Origin: Odobenus rosmarus divergens
Lineage: Eukaryota; Chordata; Mammalia; Carnivora; Odobenidae
Length of the DNA stretch: 64,000 bases
Assembly (NCBI RefSeq): GCF_000321225.1
Contig: NW_004450566.1
Coordinates: 673,797-737,796, forward strand
Direction of reading: 5' to 3'
Shown: positions 33,119 to 44,494 of the stretch, one piece after another
Numbering within the stretch: the first letter of the stretch is position 1
Layout of the letters: each line of letters starts with the position of its first letter
Made by a program: the position numbers and the translations under genes
The notes under the pieces: model-generated
Databases searched by the model: none
What the model was told of the DNA's origin: nothing
What the model saw: the letters and a program-made list of their open reading frames with translations, nothing else

Positions 33119-34025
33119 GTTTAGATAGTAGTTTTATTGAGGTATAATTCATATACTGTAAAATTTACCCTTTTTAAGTGTACAATTTAGTGGGGCTCTT
33201 TTCACATATTGCCAGAGTGGTGCCCCTCATTTTAGAATATTCCATCACTGCCTCCCTCGAAAAGTCTATGCCCATTAGCAGTCACCCTCCATTCCTCCCC
33301 ACCCCAGCCCCTTCAACTCCTAATCTGCCCTCCATCTCTATGGCTTTACCTATGGTGGACATTTCATATACAAGGAACCATACAATATGTGGCCTTTTGT
33401 GAGTAGCTTCTTTTGCTCAATAGGATGTTTTCAAGATGCATCCATGTTGTAGCATACAATGTTACTTAATTCCTTGTTATGCCTAACTAATATTCCACTG
33501 TGTGGGTATCTCACGTTTTGTTTATCCATTCATCTGTTGATAGACACTTGGATTGTTTCCATTTGGGGCACTTATGCATAATGCTACCATGGATACTCAT
33601 GTTCAAGTTTTTGTATGGATGTACATTTTCCATTATCTTGGGTACGTAGGAGTAGAATTGCTGGATCATATGATAACTGTTTGTTTCGCTTTTTGACAAA
33701 CTACCCAGAATTGTTTTCCAAAGCAACTACCCAGGGGCGCCTGGGTGGTTCAGTCAGTTAAGCATCTGCCTTCAGCTCAGGTCATGATCCCAGGGTCCCA
33801 GGATCGAGTCCTGCTTTGGGCTCCCTGCTCAGTGGGGAGTCTGCTTCTCCCTCTGACCCTACCCCTCTTGTGCTCCCTTTCTCTCTCTCTCTCTCAAAGA
33901 AATAAATAAAATCCGCGACTGCCTGATTTTCTGTTCCCTCCAGGAATGAATGAGGGTTCCAATTTCTTTGCATCCTCTCCAATGCTTGCTATTATCCATC
34001 TTTTTGAGTATAACCTCCTTACTAA
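33119..34025 (-). mobile_element. L1ME/L1MC-type 3' UTR, antisense, split by a SINE
   Basis: A long block in reverse complement: 'GTTTTATTGAGGTATAATTC', 'AAGTGTACAATTTAGTGG', 'CATACAATATGTGGCCTTTT', 'AGATGCATCCATGTTGTAGC', 'TTGTTTATCCATTCATCTGT', 'GAGTAGAATTGCTGGATCAT', then after the SINE 'ATGAGGGTTCCAATTTC'. No coding potential remains. Confidence 0.93.
33732..33914 (+). mobile_element. Can-SINE inside an antisense L1
   Basis: Head 'GGGGCGCCTGGGTGGTTCAG', CT tract and AAATAAATAAAATCC tail. The flanks GCAACTACC (33723-33731) and GCGACTGCC (33915-33923) are a worn duplication; the second copy is closer to the L1 original. Confidence 0.93.
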
Positions 34026-34689
34026 TTGGTCATTTATAATGATTCTGAGTAGTCCTCCAAAATGCCCTACCACAGGGGAAATAGGTCTGGGTCTTTCACT
34101 GGGTTTTACCATCTGATCCATATTATTTGGGAGTTGTAAACCAAATTAATTAAATTAAGAATGTACATTTTATCCTAATTTCGGGGTTGATTTTATGCTC
34201 TGTCAGTAGATATCACTTAATTTGGGTCATGTTTTAGTAATTATCATGGGCATAATATACACGTGCTTTTATTTGCAAAGTCAAGTTTTGGGTTAAGTGC
34301 TGATGGTGTACATCAAGCAATGAAGCTGATACCCACATTGAAGTAGATAAGCACTATTTGCTGGGATGTGACCAACATTGGCTGTAACTGCCTGCTAACC
34401 AAACAGAATAGCACAGGTAGACAACCTAAGCAATGGCTGATCAGGCCTTTTCCTAATGGATGTACATTGAGGCAGTACATACAGTCTAAGGTACTGAAAA
34501 GAGGCCTGGCCTAGCAATCAGGGATTTGGATTTCAGTTCTGCGAATGAACTGTACCCAACCTTGTTCCCCAGCACTGACTCTTTCCTACCAGGTTACATA
34601 TGACTGCTATTTGCTTACTATAGTCTCCCCGTACTTCTACGGAGTGCACTCAAAAGTTTTTACGTTATTACTTCCTTTATTGACTGCCT

Positions 34690-34805
34690 TCGGCCCCTCG
34701 ACTGTAAGCTCTACGAGGTCAGGGAATCCCTTGTGTTTTGTTTTCCGTTTCATTTTCAGTGCTTTAGCCCAGTGCCTGACATAAAGTAGCTGGATATTAA
34801 ATATT
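34690..34805 (+). mobile_element. L2 LINE 3' end
   Basis: 'CGACTGTAAGCTCTACGAGG', 'TCAGGGAATCCCTTGTG', 'GCCCAGTGCCTGACATAAAG' and 'TAGCTGGATATTAAATATTG' follow the L2 terminal sequence. Weaker L2-like sequence may extend left to about 34560. Confidence 0.85.
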
Positions 34806-34869
34806 GTGAGGATCTTGTACACGCAATGAACTATAACTTCAACTTGACATTAGTATAGAGTGTTATGTA

Positions 34870-35035
34870 CCTAAATAGTACCTCCCTCTACAGTTTCTTA
34901 TTTGTAAAAGATAAATTGGGAGTATTAGTAGTGCCTACCTCATTGTGTTGTAATGAGGAACAAATTAAATATAAATTAAGACACTTAAATTGGTGGCACA
35001 CAGTAAACGATCAATAAATATGCATCAGTATCATA
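34870..35035 (+). mobile_element. MIR SINE, sense
   Basis: 'TTCTTATTTGTAAAAGATAA', 'AGTAGTGCCTACCTCATTGT', 'GTTGTAATGAGGAACAAATT', 'GGCACACAGTAAACGATCAAT' and 'AAATATG' follow the MIR 3' half closely. Confidence 0.9.
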
Positions 35036-35039
35036 ATTT

Positions 35040-36875
35040 TGATTTTCACCCCCGACTATCATTTTCTCAAAACTTAAAAAGGGTTGAATGAGAATCTCCT
35101 TAACATGTCTCCCATTGCCAATACTCTGGTAATACATTTGTTAGCATGATGATCCATTCGCATGGTGTGTATGAATATTCCATTTCTGGAGTAGGTGATA
35201 GGGTGTTGACATGTATATAGGAGCTTGTTAACAATGAAAGTTCCTGATTTCATTCATGGAGACAAAATAACATTTGACAACTGCTATTTTTCTCTAAAGC
35301 AGTTGTGGTTTGAAACTCAGTTTTATTTTTCTCTTGTACAATGATGATGTACAGTGAAATATTAGGGTGGGTTCAGAAAAGTTTCAGAAAATGTCAGGTG
35401 TCCTTTGTGGTGATATCAAATTCTGTGGGTCAATTGCTTTTCGATTTAGAAAAGGTCATCATCATGGACCATTTCAAACTTCCAAAGTAACTTTAAGGGC
35501 ACTCTCTGCTTCTCTGGGAAACCTCATAATAGGGAAAACACTAGTCCTTTCTGGTTTTCTAACTATGCTCTGAAACTCCACCTTGAATTCCTTATCTTAT
35601 CCAGGAGGAAAACACAGTATCAGTTCCTGCCCCTCTGATAGTATTTTCTTTAAAATAGCAAACCTCCAGTTAGGGAAAATGGCTATTACTCAGATTCAGT
35701 CCATTTATACCAAGATTGATTTATGTTGAAGGACTATCTAATTGACGTTGTCAGTCATATGTGGATGAATGGAGTATAGATGATTTGTACCCCAGTTAAG
35801 CCCCATGGGTAAATTCCATTCCCCTCAAGCTCTCTGTGTTTCTCCTTCCCTCTTGCATCTTCCCTACCCAAGACTAAACTTTCCATGTCTCTTTTATGTT
35901 TCTTGGTTTTACCTTCTATTATCACTTGATTTTTATTTCACCTCCATCTTACTCTTTTTCCACCCCCCTGAGGCTTCTGAGGGCTCAAAAAGTAATAGAA
36001 TAGGGAGCAAACCATGGAAGACAAGAAGAGAAATCTGGAGGAGAACGTAGAAGCAGAGAGCATTAAGATGGAGGAAGGTAAAATGAAAAGAGAGGACAGG
36101 CTACCAAAATACTTTGAGAAACATATGGGATATGTTTTCCTGGAAGACTGGGGGCTAAAATGTTTAAAGAAAAAGCACCAATGCTAGATATCAACACACT
36201 TTTACTGACATTGAAAAAAAAAAAACTGCAGAAAATGTTTTGGTAAAATGATCATGCTATTTGGCTTTTTAATAAACCCACTTCCTCTTTAAAATAGACA
36301 GTTACAGACAAAGTATTTTTCTAGATAGTTTCCCTCCCATTATTACTTGGGAACTCTTTTGTTCAGCCAAAAATGACAGTATTTACTACCTCTGACATGT
36401 TTAAATAGGCTTTCTGATAAAGAGTAGTTATTTAATTGAATTCAAGGACCAGGCCCAATCTGTATATAAAAGAGAGATTTTAGTAAAAGTCCTAGTTTTC
36501 ACATAGTCTATTCTTAGAAGATAATTTCACTATACTTAAGATTTCTATAGCTAATTTTACTCAGGTCAAGGAGCATTTAGCCAAAATACACCGAACAAAT
36601 CACATATTACTTGGCTTTGAGACATTTGCAGTCCAAAAACTTAATACCCATGAATAAATCTTGGTTGGAATGACAGATTGCCAGAAAGTAGGAAACTTTT
36701 TTCCCCCCCCATGTTCAGATATCCCTTTTATTGTGAAAAGTAACTCAATAGACATTGTTCCAAAATAAAGTGAGTAAACCTAAGTGAATAGGGTAATGTA
36801 TATTTTAAGTACTCGTGTAGTACTCATTATACAGGTTGAGAAATGCAACGAGCCATAGATTTATAGGAATCTTGA
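35040..36875. other. Single-copy DNA, no gene seen
   Basis: No repeat or domain is recognised. The part at 35.8-36.1 kb has an 81-codon frame without known similarity. Confidence 0.5.
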
Positions 36876-36878
36876 CAT

Positions 36879-37470
36879 TTGGTATGGTCTGAATGTTTCT
36901 GTCTCCCCTCTCTACTCCTTCCCCCAACTCACAAATTTATATCCTAATCCCCAAAGGTGATGGTATTACTAGGTTGAGACTTTGGGAGGTGATTAGGTCA
37001 TGAGAATGGAGCCCTCATGAACAGATCAGTGTTCTTTTTTTTTTTTTTTATGTTCAGTTAGCCACTGTATAGTACATAATTAGTCCTTGATGCAGTGTTC
37101 AATGATTCATTAGTTAAGTATAATACCTAATGCTCATCACAGCACATGCCCTCCTCGATACCCATCACCCATCACCCTGTTACCCCCTTCCCCCACCCTC
37201 CTCCCCTCTGAAACCCCCAGATTATTTCTCAGGGTCCGTAGTCTTCTTATAGAAGATCCCACAAAGCTCCCCAGCTCTGTACCTTGTAGCTCTATATGAG
37301 GATACAACAAATAGTCTGCAACCCAGAAGAGGACCCTCACCCAACCATGCTGGCACATTCCTCTTAGACTTCAGTCTCCAGAATTGTGAGAAATATATTT
37401 CTGTTCTTTAGAAGCTCTTCTGTCTGTGGTATTCTGTTACAGCAGCCCAAAGGGCCTGAGATGATATCCA
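36879..37470 (+). mobile_element. MaLR-type solo LTR, split by a young L1
   Basis: 'TGGTATGGTCTGAATGTTTC', 'CCTAATCCCCAAAGGTGATG', 'GATTAGGTCATGAGAATGGA', 'GCCCTCATGAACAGATC', then after the L1 'CTTATAGAAGATCCCACAAAG', 'CTCCAGAATTGTGAGAAATA' and 'CTGTTACAGCAGCCCAAAGG'. This order fits an old MST/MLT-like LTR of the ERVL-MaLR class. No internal retroviral sequence is attached. Confidence 0.75.
37037..37239 (-). mobile_element. 5'-truncated L1 3' end, relatively young, antisense
   Basis: A 15-T run complements the A-tail. It is followed by 'TATGTTCAGTTAGCCACTGT', 'GTGTTCAATGATTCATTAGT', 'TAATGCTCATCACAGCACAT' and 'CTCCTCCCCTCTGAAACCCC', the 3' UTR of the carnivoran L1 lineage. It lies inside the MaLR LTR between AGTGTTCTT (37028-37036) and AGTCTTCTT (37240-37248), an 8-of-9 duplication. 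Confidence 0.92.
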
Positions 37471-37499
37471 ATAGACCAAGTCTTCCCAGCTTGTTCTTC

Positions 37500-38650
37500 A
37501 GGAAGGGCTTAGCTCTTCACCTATTGTTGTTGCATTTACATTTTAGAAATAGATCTTCACATTCCAACAAAAATCCTGCTGGGATTTTCATGAGGATTGC
37601 ACTGGATTTCTAGATAAATCTGGAGAACAAAGTATATTTAGCAATGATTTATTTCGGTCTCATTTTTTAAATAAGTTTTATAATCATCTCTATGAAAGGC
37701 TGGCATATGCTTTGGCAGATTTATTTCTAAGTATTGATCTTATAAAGATTAGCTCATAAAATTTTGTAATTATATGTGCAGAAGTTTTGAACATACTTTG
37801 ATGGATTTTTTTCCCTAGGTATTTGGATTTATAATATTGTAAGTGCTTTCTCTATTTAAATTTTACTCTTTTTATATTTTGTCATTTAGAAAGAAAATTA
37901 ATTTTTATATATTGCCTTTCTATCCTGCAAACTTGCCCAGCTGTCTTTTTAATTCTAAGACTGTAACTGTAGATTCCTTTAGTTTTGTTTTTTCTTTCAT
38001 TGATTTCTAATTTCATAACTTTGTGGTGAGGAAAGATGCTTAGTATGATTTCAATCTTCTTAAATTTATTGAGACTTGTTTTGTGGTCTAACACGTGATT
38101 TATCTTGGAGAATGTTTCATGTGCACTTGAAAAGAATGTGTATTCTGTTGGGTTTGAATGGAATGTTCTGTATATATCTGTTGGGTCCATCTGGTCTAAT
38201 GTGTCATTCAAAGCTGCTATTTCCTTCTTGATTTTCTGTCTGGATGATTTATCCATTGTTGTAAGTCGGGTGTTAAAGTCCCCTACTGTTATTGTATTAA
38301 CTATCAATTTCTCCCTTAATGTCTGTGGGTTCCTTTAGATCTTTTTAATTTACAAAACCATATATTTATAAATAATAATTTTTGCTCTTCCTTTTTAATC
38401 CTTATAATACTTTTCTTACCTTTACAACACCATCTAGGACTTCCAGTGCAATGTGAAATAGAAGTCTTGATGCCAGACATTCTATCTTGAAAGAGAAACT
38501 TTCATTATTTTAACCATTAAGCATAATGTATGTTACAGGTGTTTATAGATAATCTTTGTCCAATTAAGGACATCTTATTTTTTCCTCCATTTGCTATGGG
38601 ATTTTGTTTTTTAATCATGATGAATATTGAATTTTGTCAAGATCTAGGTA
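37500..38650 (-). mobile_element. L1 ORF2 fragment, antisense, with a misplaced endonuclease segment
   Basis: Reading left to right, 37520-37982 is the complement of ORF2 downstream of the RT active site ('CCTGCTGGGATTTTCATGAG', 'TTTCTATCCTGCAAACTTG'). 37983-38338 is endonuclease sequence. 38339-38650 is RT sequence upstream of the active site ('CTAGGACTTCCAGTGCAATG', 'GAATATTGAATTTTGTCAAG'). The endonuclease part should lie to the right of all RT sequence, so order is broken. The minus-strand frame 37882-38307 reads GDFNTRL and DIYRTFH, L1 endonuclease motifs, with SDH decayed to PHH. Confidence 0.85.
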
Positions 38651-38751
38651 CTCATTGTCACGAATCTCATTGCTTCTAGAACTTTTTAGTGAGCTAGTAA
38701 ATATAAGCTCGGATACAATCACATATATACATGAATCTGTTTCTTGATATC

Positions 38752-38777
38752 TGTGTGTGTGTGTGTGTGTGTGTGTG
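38752..38777. repeat. (GT)n microsatellite
   Basis: Thirteen TG units, uninterrupted. Confidence 0.95.
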
Positions 38778-38965
38778 CACGTACCCATGAGTTTACAAAT
38801 GATACCTCCTCCAATCCAACACCACAGGGTTAATTCTAGCCTTCCTTCTTTCCTTCTTTGCAGTTCCTTTCTCCATGGAGAGAAATCCAGATTTCATTAT
38901 CCAGAATATATTTATATATTTATGTATTTTCTCAGCCCTAGAATACATATAGTTGTAGAATTTCT

Positions 38966-39251
38966 TTCTTTCCTCTTTTTTTCTTTTCTTCTCCACCTCC
39001 TCCTCCTTCTTCTTCTTTGTCTTCTTCTCCCTCTTGTCTTTTTTTTTTTTTTTTTTTTTTTAACAGAGAGAGAGAGAGTACGTGAGGGAGCAAAAAGGTA
39101 GGGGCAGAAAGAGAGGGAGAGAGAGAATCCCAAGCAAGCTTCAGACTCAGCACAGAGCCCAATGCAGGGCTCGATCCCACGGCCCTGAGGTCATGATCTG
39201 AGCCAAAATCAACAGTCAGATGTTTAACAAACTGAGTCACCCAGGTGCCCC
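38966..39251 (-). mobile_element. Older Can-SINE with a ~100-nt expanded tail
   Basis: Target duplication TAGTTGTAGAATTTCT / TAGTTTTAGAATTTCT is at 38950-38965 and 39252-39267. Between the left duplication and the GA tract lies about 95 bases of almost pure pyrimidine on the plus strand (CTTTCCTC, CCTCCTCCTCC, TTCTTCTTC, T24), the expanded A/G-rich tail of the element. The head differs from the young copies (AATCCCAAGCAAGCTTC, AATCAACAGTCAGATG). Frames of about 100 codons here are low-complexity artefacts. Confidence 0.93.
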
Positions 39252-39479
39252 TAGTTTTAGAATTTCTAACCCGTAATCCTGTGGGAAAAAAATTGCCAAC
39301 TAGAGTACTGTATTCGTATAGTTCCTTTTGTCCTTAGCCTTAGAATTACTGTGAAAATATTGTTTCACAGTTGCTTAGGACCCTTTTCCCCCACCCCTTT
39401 CACTGTGATTATATTGTTGATCTGTATTGCAGTTGGGTATATCTGTTACTGCTTATATTCCACTTGGGGCTGCTGTTAC

Positions 39480-40770
39480 AATGTAGATGAATTTATTTTT
39501 TCTATTTTGAAATTAAAATAAATTAATGTCTGGGAAACATTACCGTGGTTCTGAAAGTCAGAACTTTATGAAAGGCTGCACTCAGAGCCGCGTCCCTCGG
39601 ATCATTCCTCTTTCCTCTTTCTCTCACTTCTCCCATTCTTTCCACCCTGTCGCCACCCACCCTTTGTAGGTAACCTCTCTCATTAGTTTTTGTTTTATCC
39701 TTCCTGGATCTTTTTTTGCATAGATGAACAGATAAATATATTTTATCTCATACCCCATTTCTCATACAAGGTAGTATAGCATAGATACTCGTGCATCTTG
39801 CTTTTTTATATTTAATGTTATATCCTAGAAACGATTCCATTTCAGTTCATAAATAACTCTCTCAGCCTTTTTACTACTGCTGCGTGGTACCCAATGATTT
39901 ATTTAACCACTCTCCTTTATGTAGAGATTTATAATGTCTCCAACATGTTGCAGTGCAACAGTGCAACAGTGACTCACTTTGTACATGTGTATTTTTGTGT
40001 TGTTAGTGGTGTCAGTTCCTAGATGTAGGATCACACTTGGTTAAAGGCAAATGCATGTGTAACTTTGTTAGAAATTGCCAATTTCTTCTAGAATGGTTGT
40101 ACCAGTTTACATTTGCATCAGCAGTGTATGAGGCTTTTCCCCCCGGCCTCGCCAAATGAGTGTATTGTCATATGTTCTAATAGTTGCTGATCTGATAGGT
40201 AAGAAATAGTCTCTCAGTATTTTAATTTTCATTTATCTAATTGTTAGTAATTTTGAACATCTTTTGATATGCTTAAGGACCATTTTATATCCTTTTTTCC
40301 CCTGTAAACTGTCTTTTATATCTTTTTTCCATTTTCCTGTTGGTTTTTCATTTTTTTTGCCCTTCACTTTTTAAGAGTTCTTTGTACATTACAGATGTTA
40401 GTCCTTGGTCTGTGATATTTGTTGAAAATATTTCCTCTTAGTGTATCAGTTCTCTTTTGTCTGATTATGACGTGGTAATTTTTGCTCTGCACAAGTATTT
40501 GTTGTTATTGTCAAATTTATTAATTGTTTCTTTTATTCCTTTGGTATTTTAAGGCATAGTTAGAAAGACTTCTATGATAAGATTAAAGGGAAATTCGCTT
40601 ACGTTTTTCTTCTTGTACTTGTGTAGCTTCATTTTCTACATTAGGTCTTTAATTTTCTTAGAGTTCACTCGTGTGTGGATCAAATTCTATATTTTTCCAA
40701 ATGGCTGCTCATTTTTCTCAGCACCATTTATTAATAAGTCCATCTTTCTAAATGCATTAGTGTCTGAGGC
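39480..40770 (-). mobile_element. Old L1 (L1ME/L1M-like) ORF2 end and 3' UTR, antisense
   Basis: Recognisable antisense blocks in order: 'CTGCTGCGTGGTACCCAATG', 'TTATTTAACCACTCTCC', 'GAATGGTTGTACCAGTTTAC', 'GCATCAGCAGTGTATGAGGC', 'GCTGATCTGATAGGTAAGAA', 'AAGAGTTCTTTGTACATTAC' and 'CTCAGCACCATTTATTAATA'. Strongly diverged. A small duplication, CAGTGCAACAGTGCAACAGTG, lies at about 39951-39971. Confidence 0.85.
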
Positions 40771-40890
40771 TCCATGTCTTCTTTGGTAAAATGTGGATAA
40801 TATCTCTTGCAAATACTGGTGTGCAACTTAAATGACATAACCTACACTCTATGGAAGACAGTAGGTGCTGGTTGCCTTCCTATTACACAA
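40771..40890 (+). mobile_element. MIR fragment, sense
   Basis: 'GTCTTCTTTGGTAAAATGTGG', 'ATAATATCTCTTGC', 'TTAAATGACATAACC' and 'GACAGTAGGTGCTGGTTG' follow the MIR 3' half. Confidence 0.7.
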
Positions 40891-40937
40891 CTTACTATCT
40901 GTTGATTTAGTGTATCAGGATGGGAGCTGCATCTCTC

Positions 40938-41120
40938 TAGAGCAGCAGTTCTCAAATAGTAATGGTCATAAAAAGCATTTGGGATGCTGGCTAAAATGCG
41001 CAGGACCTGGCCCTGTCCTTTAGATATTCTAACTCAGTGGGTCTGGTGTGGCTCAGGCATCTGCATTATAACCAGACCCGTGTGTGATTTTGAGACTAAA
41101 CCCTGAGAATCATTAGCTTT
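40938..41120. mobile_element. MER5-like hAT relic
   Basis: 'AGAGCAGCAGTTCTCAAATA', 'GCATTTGGGATGCTGG', 'CTCAGTGGGTCTGGTGTGGC', 'CAGGCATCTGCATTATAACC' and 'CCCTGAGAATCATTAG' follow MER5A/B order. Confidence 0.85.
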
Positions 41121-41322
41121 GAGGGATGTGCTGATCTCATCCAACCCCATGGTAATGATGACAAATATGCAAAATTTATAAACCAGCCAGGGTAATAAAT
41201 CCCTATATTCGTAAAACCATTTTATATCAGTTACAGAGCAATGTGTGGTAAAAATACTGAAGATTTCAAAAGTAAAAGTGTGATTAGAGTTGATTTTAGT
41301 TCATTTAAAACAGGTAATTTTT

Positions 41323-41503
41323 GGTGGCTCAGTCGTTAAGCATCTGCCTTCGGCTCAGGTCATGATCCCGGGGTCCTGGGATCGAGCCCTGCATCGGGCT
41401 CCCTGCTCTGCGGGAAGCCTGCTTCTCCCTCTCCCACTCCCCCTGCGTCTCTCTCTGTCAAATAAATAAATAAAATCTTTAAAAATAGAAATAAATAAAC
41501 AAA
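41323..41503 (+). mobile_element. 5'-truncated Can-SINE
   Basis: The target duplication CAGGTAATTTTT / TAGGTAATTTTT (41311-41322, 41504-41515) abuts TGGTGGCTCAG directly, so the first dozen bases (GGGGCGCCTGGG) were never inserted. Head to tail is otherwise complete, with an A-rich tail that has grown (AAAAATAGAAATAAATAAAC). Confidence 0.95.
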
Positions 41504-41515
41504 TAGGTAATTTTT

Positions 41516-43600
41516 TGAGACAGATCACTAAGAAAATGAGGAATGCAGATCTAAAGGGAGCAGGTGCATTGTGTGTTTAGTGACTCTTGGTATGTTAGTA
41601 TGCTATCCGCATTGAAACATCCTCCCTTAGAATCTGACAACATGGAGGAAAAAGATGGAAAGATGTATTTTTGTATTGGCATTTCAAAGCTAATTAGAGA
41701 AAATAAAAGATAAAGGGAATCTCCTCTAGAGCAGATATCTTTTTTTAGTCCCAATTAAACTAAAAATAATGTGTGCTTGTCTTACGCATGAACTTATATT
41801 TCATGCCAGAAAAATCTCTCCCCAGCTACTTACTTCAATAAATAGATTGATGCTAAAAGTGCATTTACTGTTTAGAACCCATTACGGCAGAATGCTGTCT
41901 CTGTGTCTCTTACTCCATTACTGATATATGTAGCAGGTGACAGGGAGACCAGAGCTATGATTCATTTACGAGTATTGTGTCTAAAAGTAATTTTTTTCGC
42001 AGCTCAACCACTGAGTGATTTCAGATTTCTAAATAGATGGTAAAGTACATCAGCATGATTAAACACACTCCCACAAGAACAAGTGTTTGTTCTCGATATC
42101 ATCATGTAGCCTGTACAACTCTAATTTGAGAGTCTAGGTGTTCAAAAACACCTGTCACAGTACATTGTGCATGATTATGTTTTGTGTGGTGGGATGATGC
42201 GTGACAAGCTGAGTCTCTTGACTGAAAAGTAAAATATGAAGTGGCCTCCTTCCCCCAATAAGGATTCAACTGCCAAAGGGACTTTTTTCTATTATCAAGG
42301 AATTTTTAAAGATTAGGTACCAACTTTGCATATGTAGGAAACCTGGCCATTTTTTTCCAGTTTGAATGATTTCTCAGGTAGGTGATTTTGAGGAGTCAAA
42401 TAAATACTTGAGATGAGGATTCCCCATGTCTCATTCTAATGGAGCAAATAGGATGCATTGAAAATAACTCAAGATTCTGTACAAATAATACATTTATGTA
42501 TATACGTATGATTTATATCAGGTACAGTTTTCTCATTTGGTAATCATACCATGGTCTCTTGAAAAATCTTTCTGTAAAGGAGCATACCTCACATAATAGA
42601 AGGGGAGAAGGGGGTAAACAAATATATGTATTTTATGTTTGCAGAAATTTTCCAAGGAAGACAATGTTTAAGTGATTTTAACATTATTATAAAGATGGTG
42701 TGAATTAAAATGTAAACATGAGTATCATTTTTTTATGAATGTACATTCTATCTACCTTGTTCTTTTTCATTATATCCAAGTCTGTATCATTATATCTCAG
42801 GCTTCTTCAGTGAGTCCTTCTTTGGCCGGACCCAAAATCCCATACCATGCACAGCATCCCACCCATTTCCCACTCTCCAAAGGAGAAAAGAACTAGGTGA
42901 AGACAAGGAAGTACTACTATATAAATAAGTACACAGATACGCACACACACACACACACACAAAACACAGACACATGGTGGGGGGGACACTCTGATTTTAG
43001 AAATGGTAGAATGAATGCTTCATACTGAAACCACATAACATAGGCACATACAGTTTAGTCATTACAGAAATTGTGGGTCATAGGCCAAAAATACTATTGA
43101 TGCCCATATGCATCCGCATGTACTATATATAGCGTTTACCACACTACCACAATAAATAGACAGATAATAGTGTAGCTAAAATAATAATAAGTTAGAATGG
43201 AAAGACAAAATGAACAACATCTAAAAATGAAGTCTATTTTAACACAACATTATATCAATTCCTGAGCTCAGGCCTTCAAATTATGTGTATGAATGAAATA
43301 GTCAAAATCTACCACATTTGACAGCATAGTACGTCAGCTGGTCCTCAGAGTAGGATACTGAATTTAATTGCTCAGTATGCCCAGTTAACACTAACTTATC
43401 CTGCAAATACCAAACTTAAGTACCTCTAATAGCTCACCTAGGAATTTAGTCATAAATAGCTTGAAGTCCTAAGTCAAAATAAGAATCTGTGGCTTTGCAT
43501 TTCCCTTCATATAAGAACCAAGAAGGGACTTGCATTTTGAGAGAGTTGGGAAGTACGTTGGTGGCCTGCTTATGGCCTTGGAGTTTCCTTTAAGAGTCAT
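41516..43600. other. Repeat-free single-copy block with (CA)n
   Basis: About 2 kb without a repeat I can recognise, unusual for this window. Composition is even, and 42.0-42.2 kb has a compact non-degenerate look (GTGTTCAAAAACACCTGTCAC). No frame of note. It is a candidate for conserved non-coding sequence, but I cannot test this. Confidence 0.35.
42942..42961. repeat. (CA)n microsatellite
   Basis: Ten CA units. The short frames across it (60-61 codons, Cys/Val-rich) are artefacts of the repeat. Confidence 0.95.
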
Positions 43601-44463
43601 TGGTTTCATGGCCAAAGGGAAAGTACATACTTTTTTTTTTTAATAGCCATAAATTAGTGATTTCAGATGTCACAAATTGTTTGATTGGATAGTTTCACAT
43701 TGTAAGATCTTAATGAGATTCAGTGCCCAGTGTCACTGGTTAGGCTGACCTCAGGACCTTTTCACACAAAAACACATTACGAAGTTGAGAAGGGCTTTCA
43801 GGTCAACTAGGGGCAACTTTCCTCCCAGTAACTCTGCAGCTGGATTAAACACATTTGTGGGTCATTGTAATTGTCTTAGGACCTGAGGGTTACAGTAGCT
43901 CTAAATGACTCGATTGATGTCACAAGCCAGACAAGTCAAATTTATTTGCACAGTCCTGTAATTTCCAAATATCGAATCAGTAACTCCCAGAGTTATATTC
44001 CTCAGATTACCAGCTGACAGAGAATAGAACGTTTGCCAAAATATTTATCAGGAAATTCACACTGAAGCCATACCTTACCTTGAACCTAAGTGTCCCGCTA
44101 AGACTACCATAATATCCCCCAGATTTCCTCAGTCTCCAGCCAAAATTATGATCCATTTCCTCTTTTTGCAATTGAGTTGCAATGAAGAAAATAATTTTGC
44201 TTTAAGTAGCTGAAAAGAGACGTCAGGTATGGCCAGAGGAGGTCATGTAACATGAACTGAGATGTCTGGCATGTTGATATAAAAATGCCTGCTCTACACA
44301 GCCTGGAGCATTTAGGATTGTCATAGACAATGAAATTTTATTAATCTGGAAAACAGATTGGCTACACAGCATCTGTTTCCAGTCCCATTCCTGACTCTCA
44401 CCAAATTTTAGAACTGGCTTGATTGGGATCAAGGGAGCACTTTAAGTTAACCTTTCAAATTGA

Positions 44464-44494
<31 letters not shown>

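Noticed and set aside
37882..38307. 141-codon minus-strand frame with GDFN-type motif
   Set aside because: It is L1 endonuclease sequence in a rearranged L1 relic, not a host gene. Key residues are lost (SDH to PHH).
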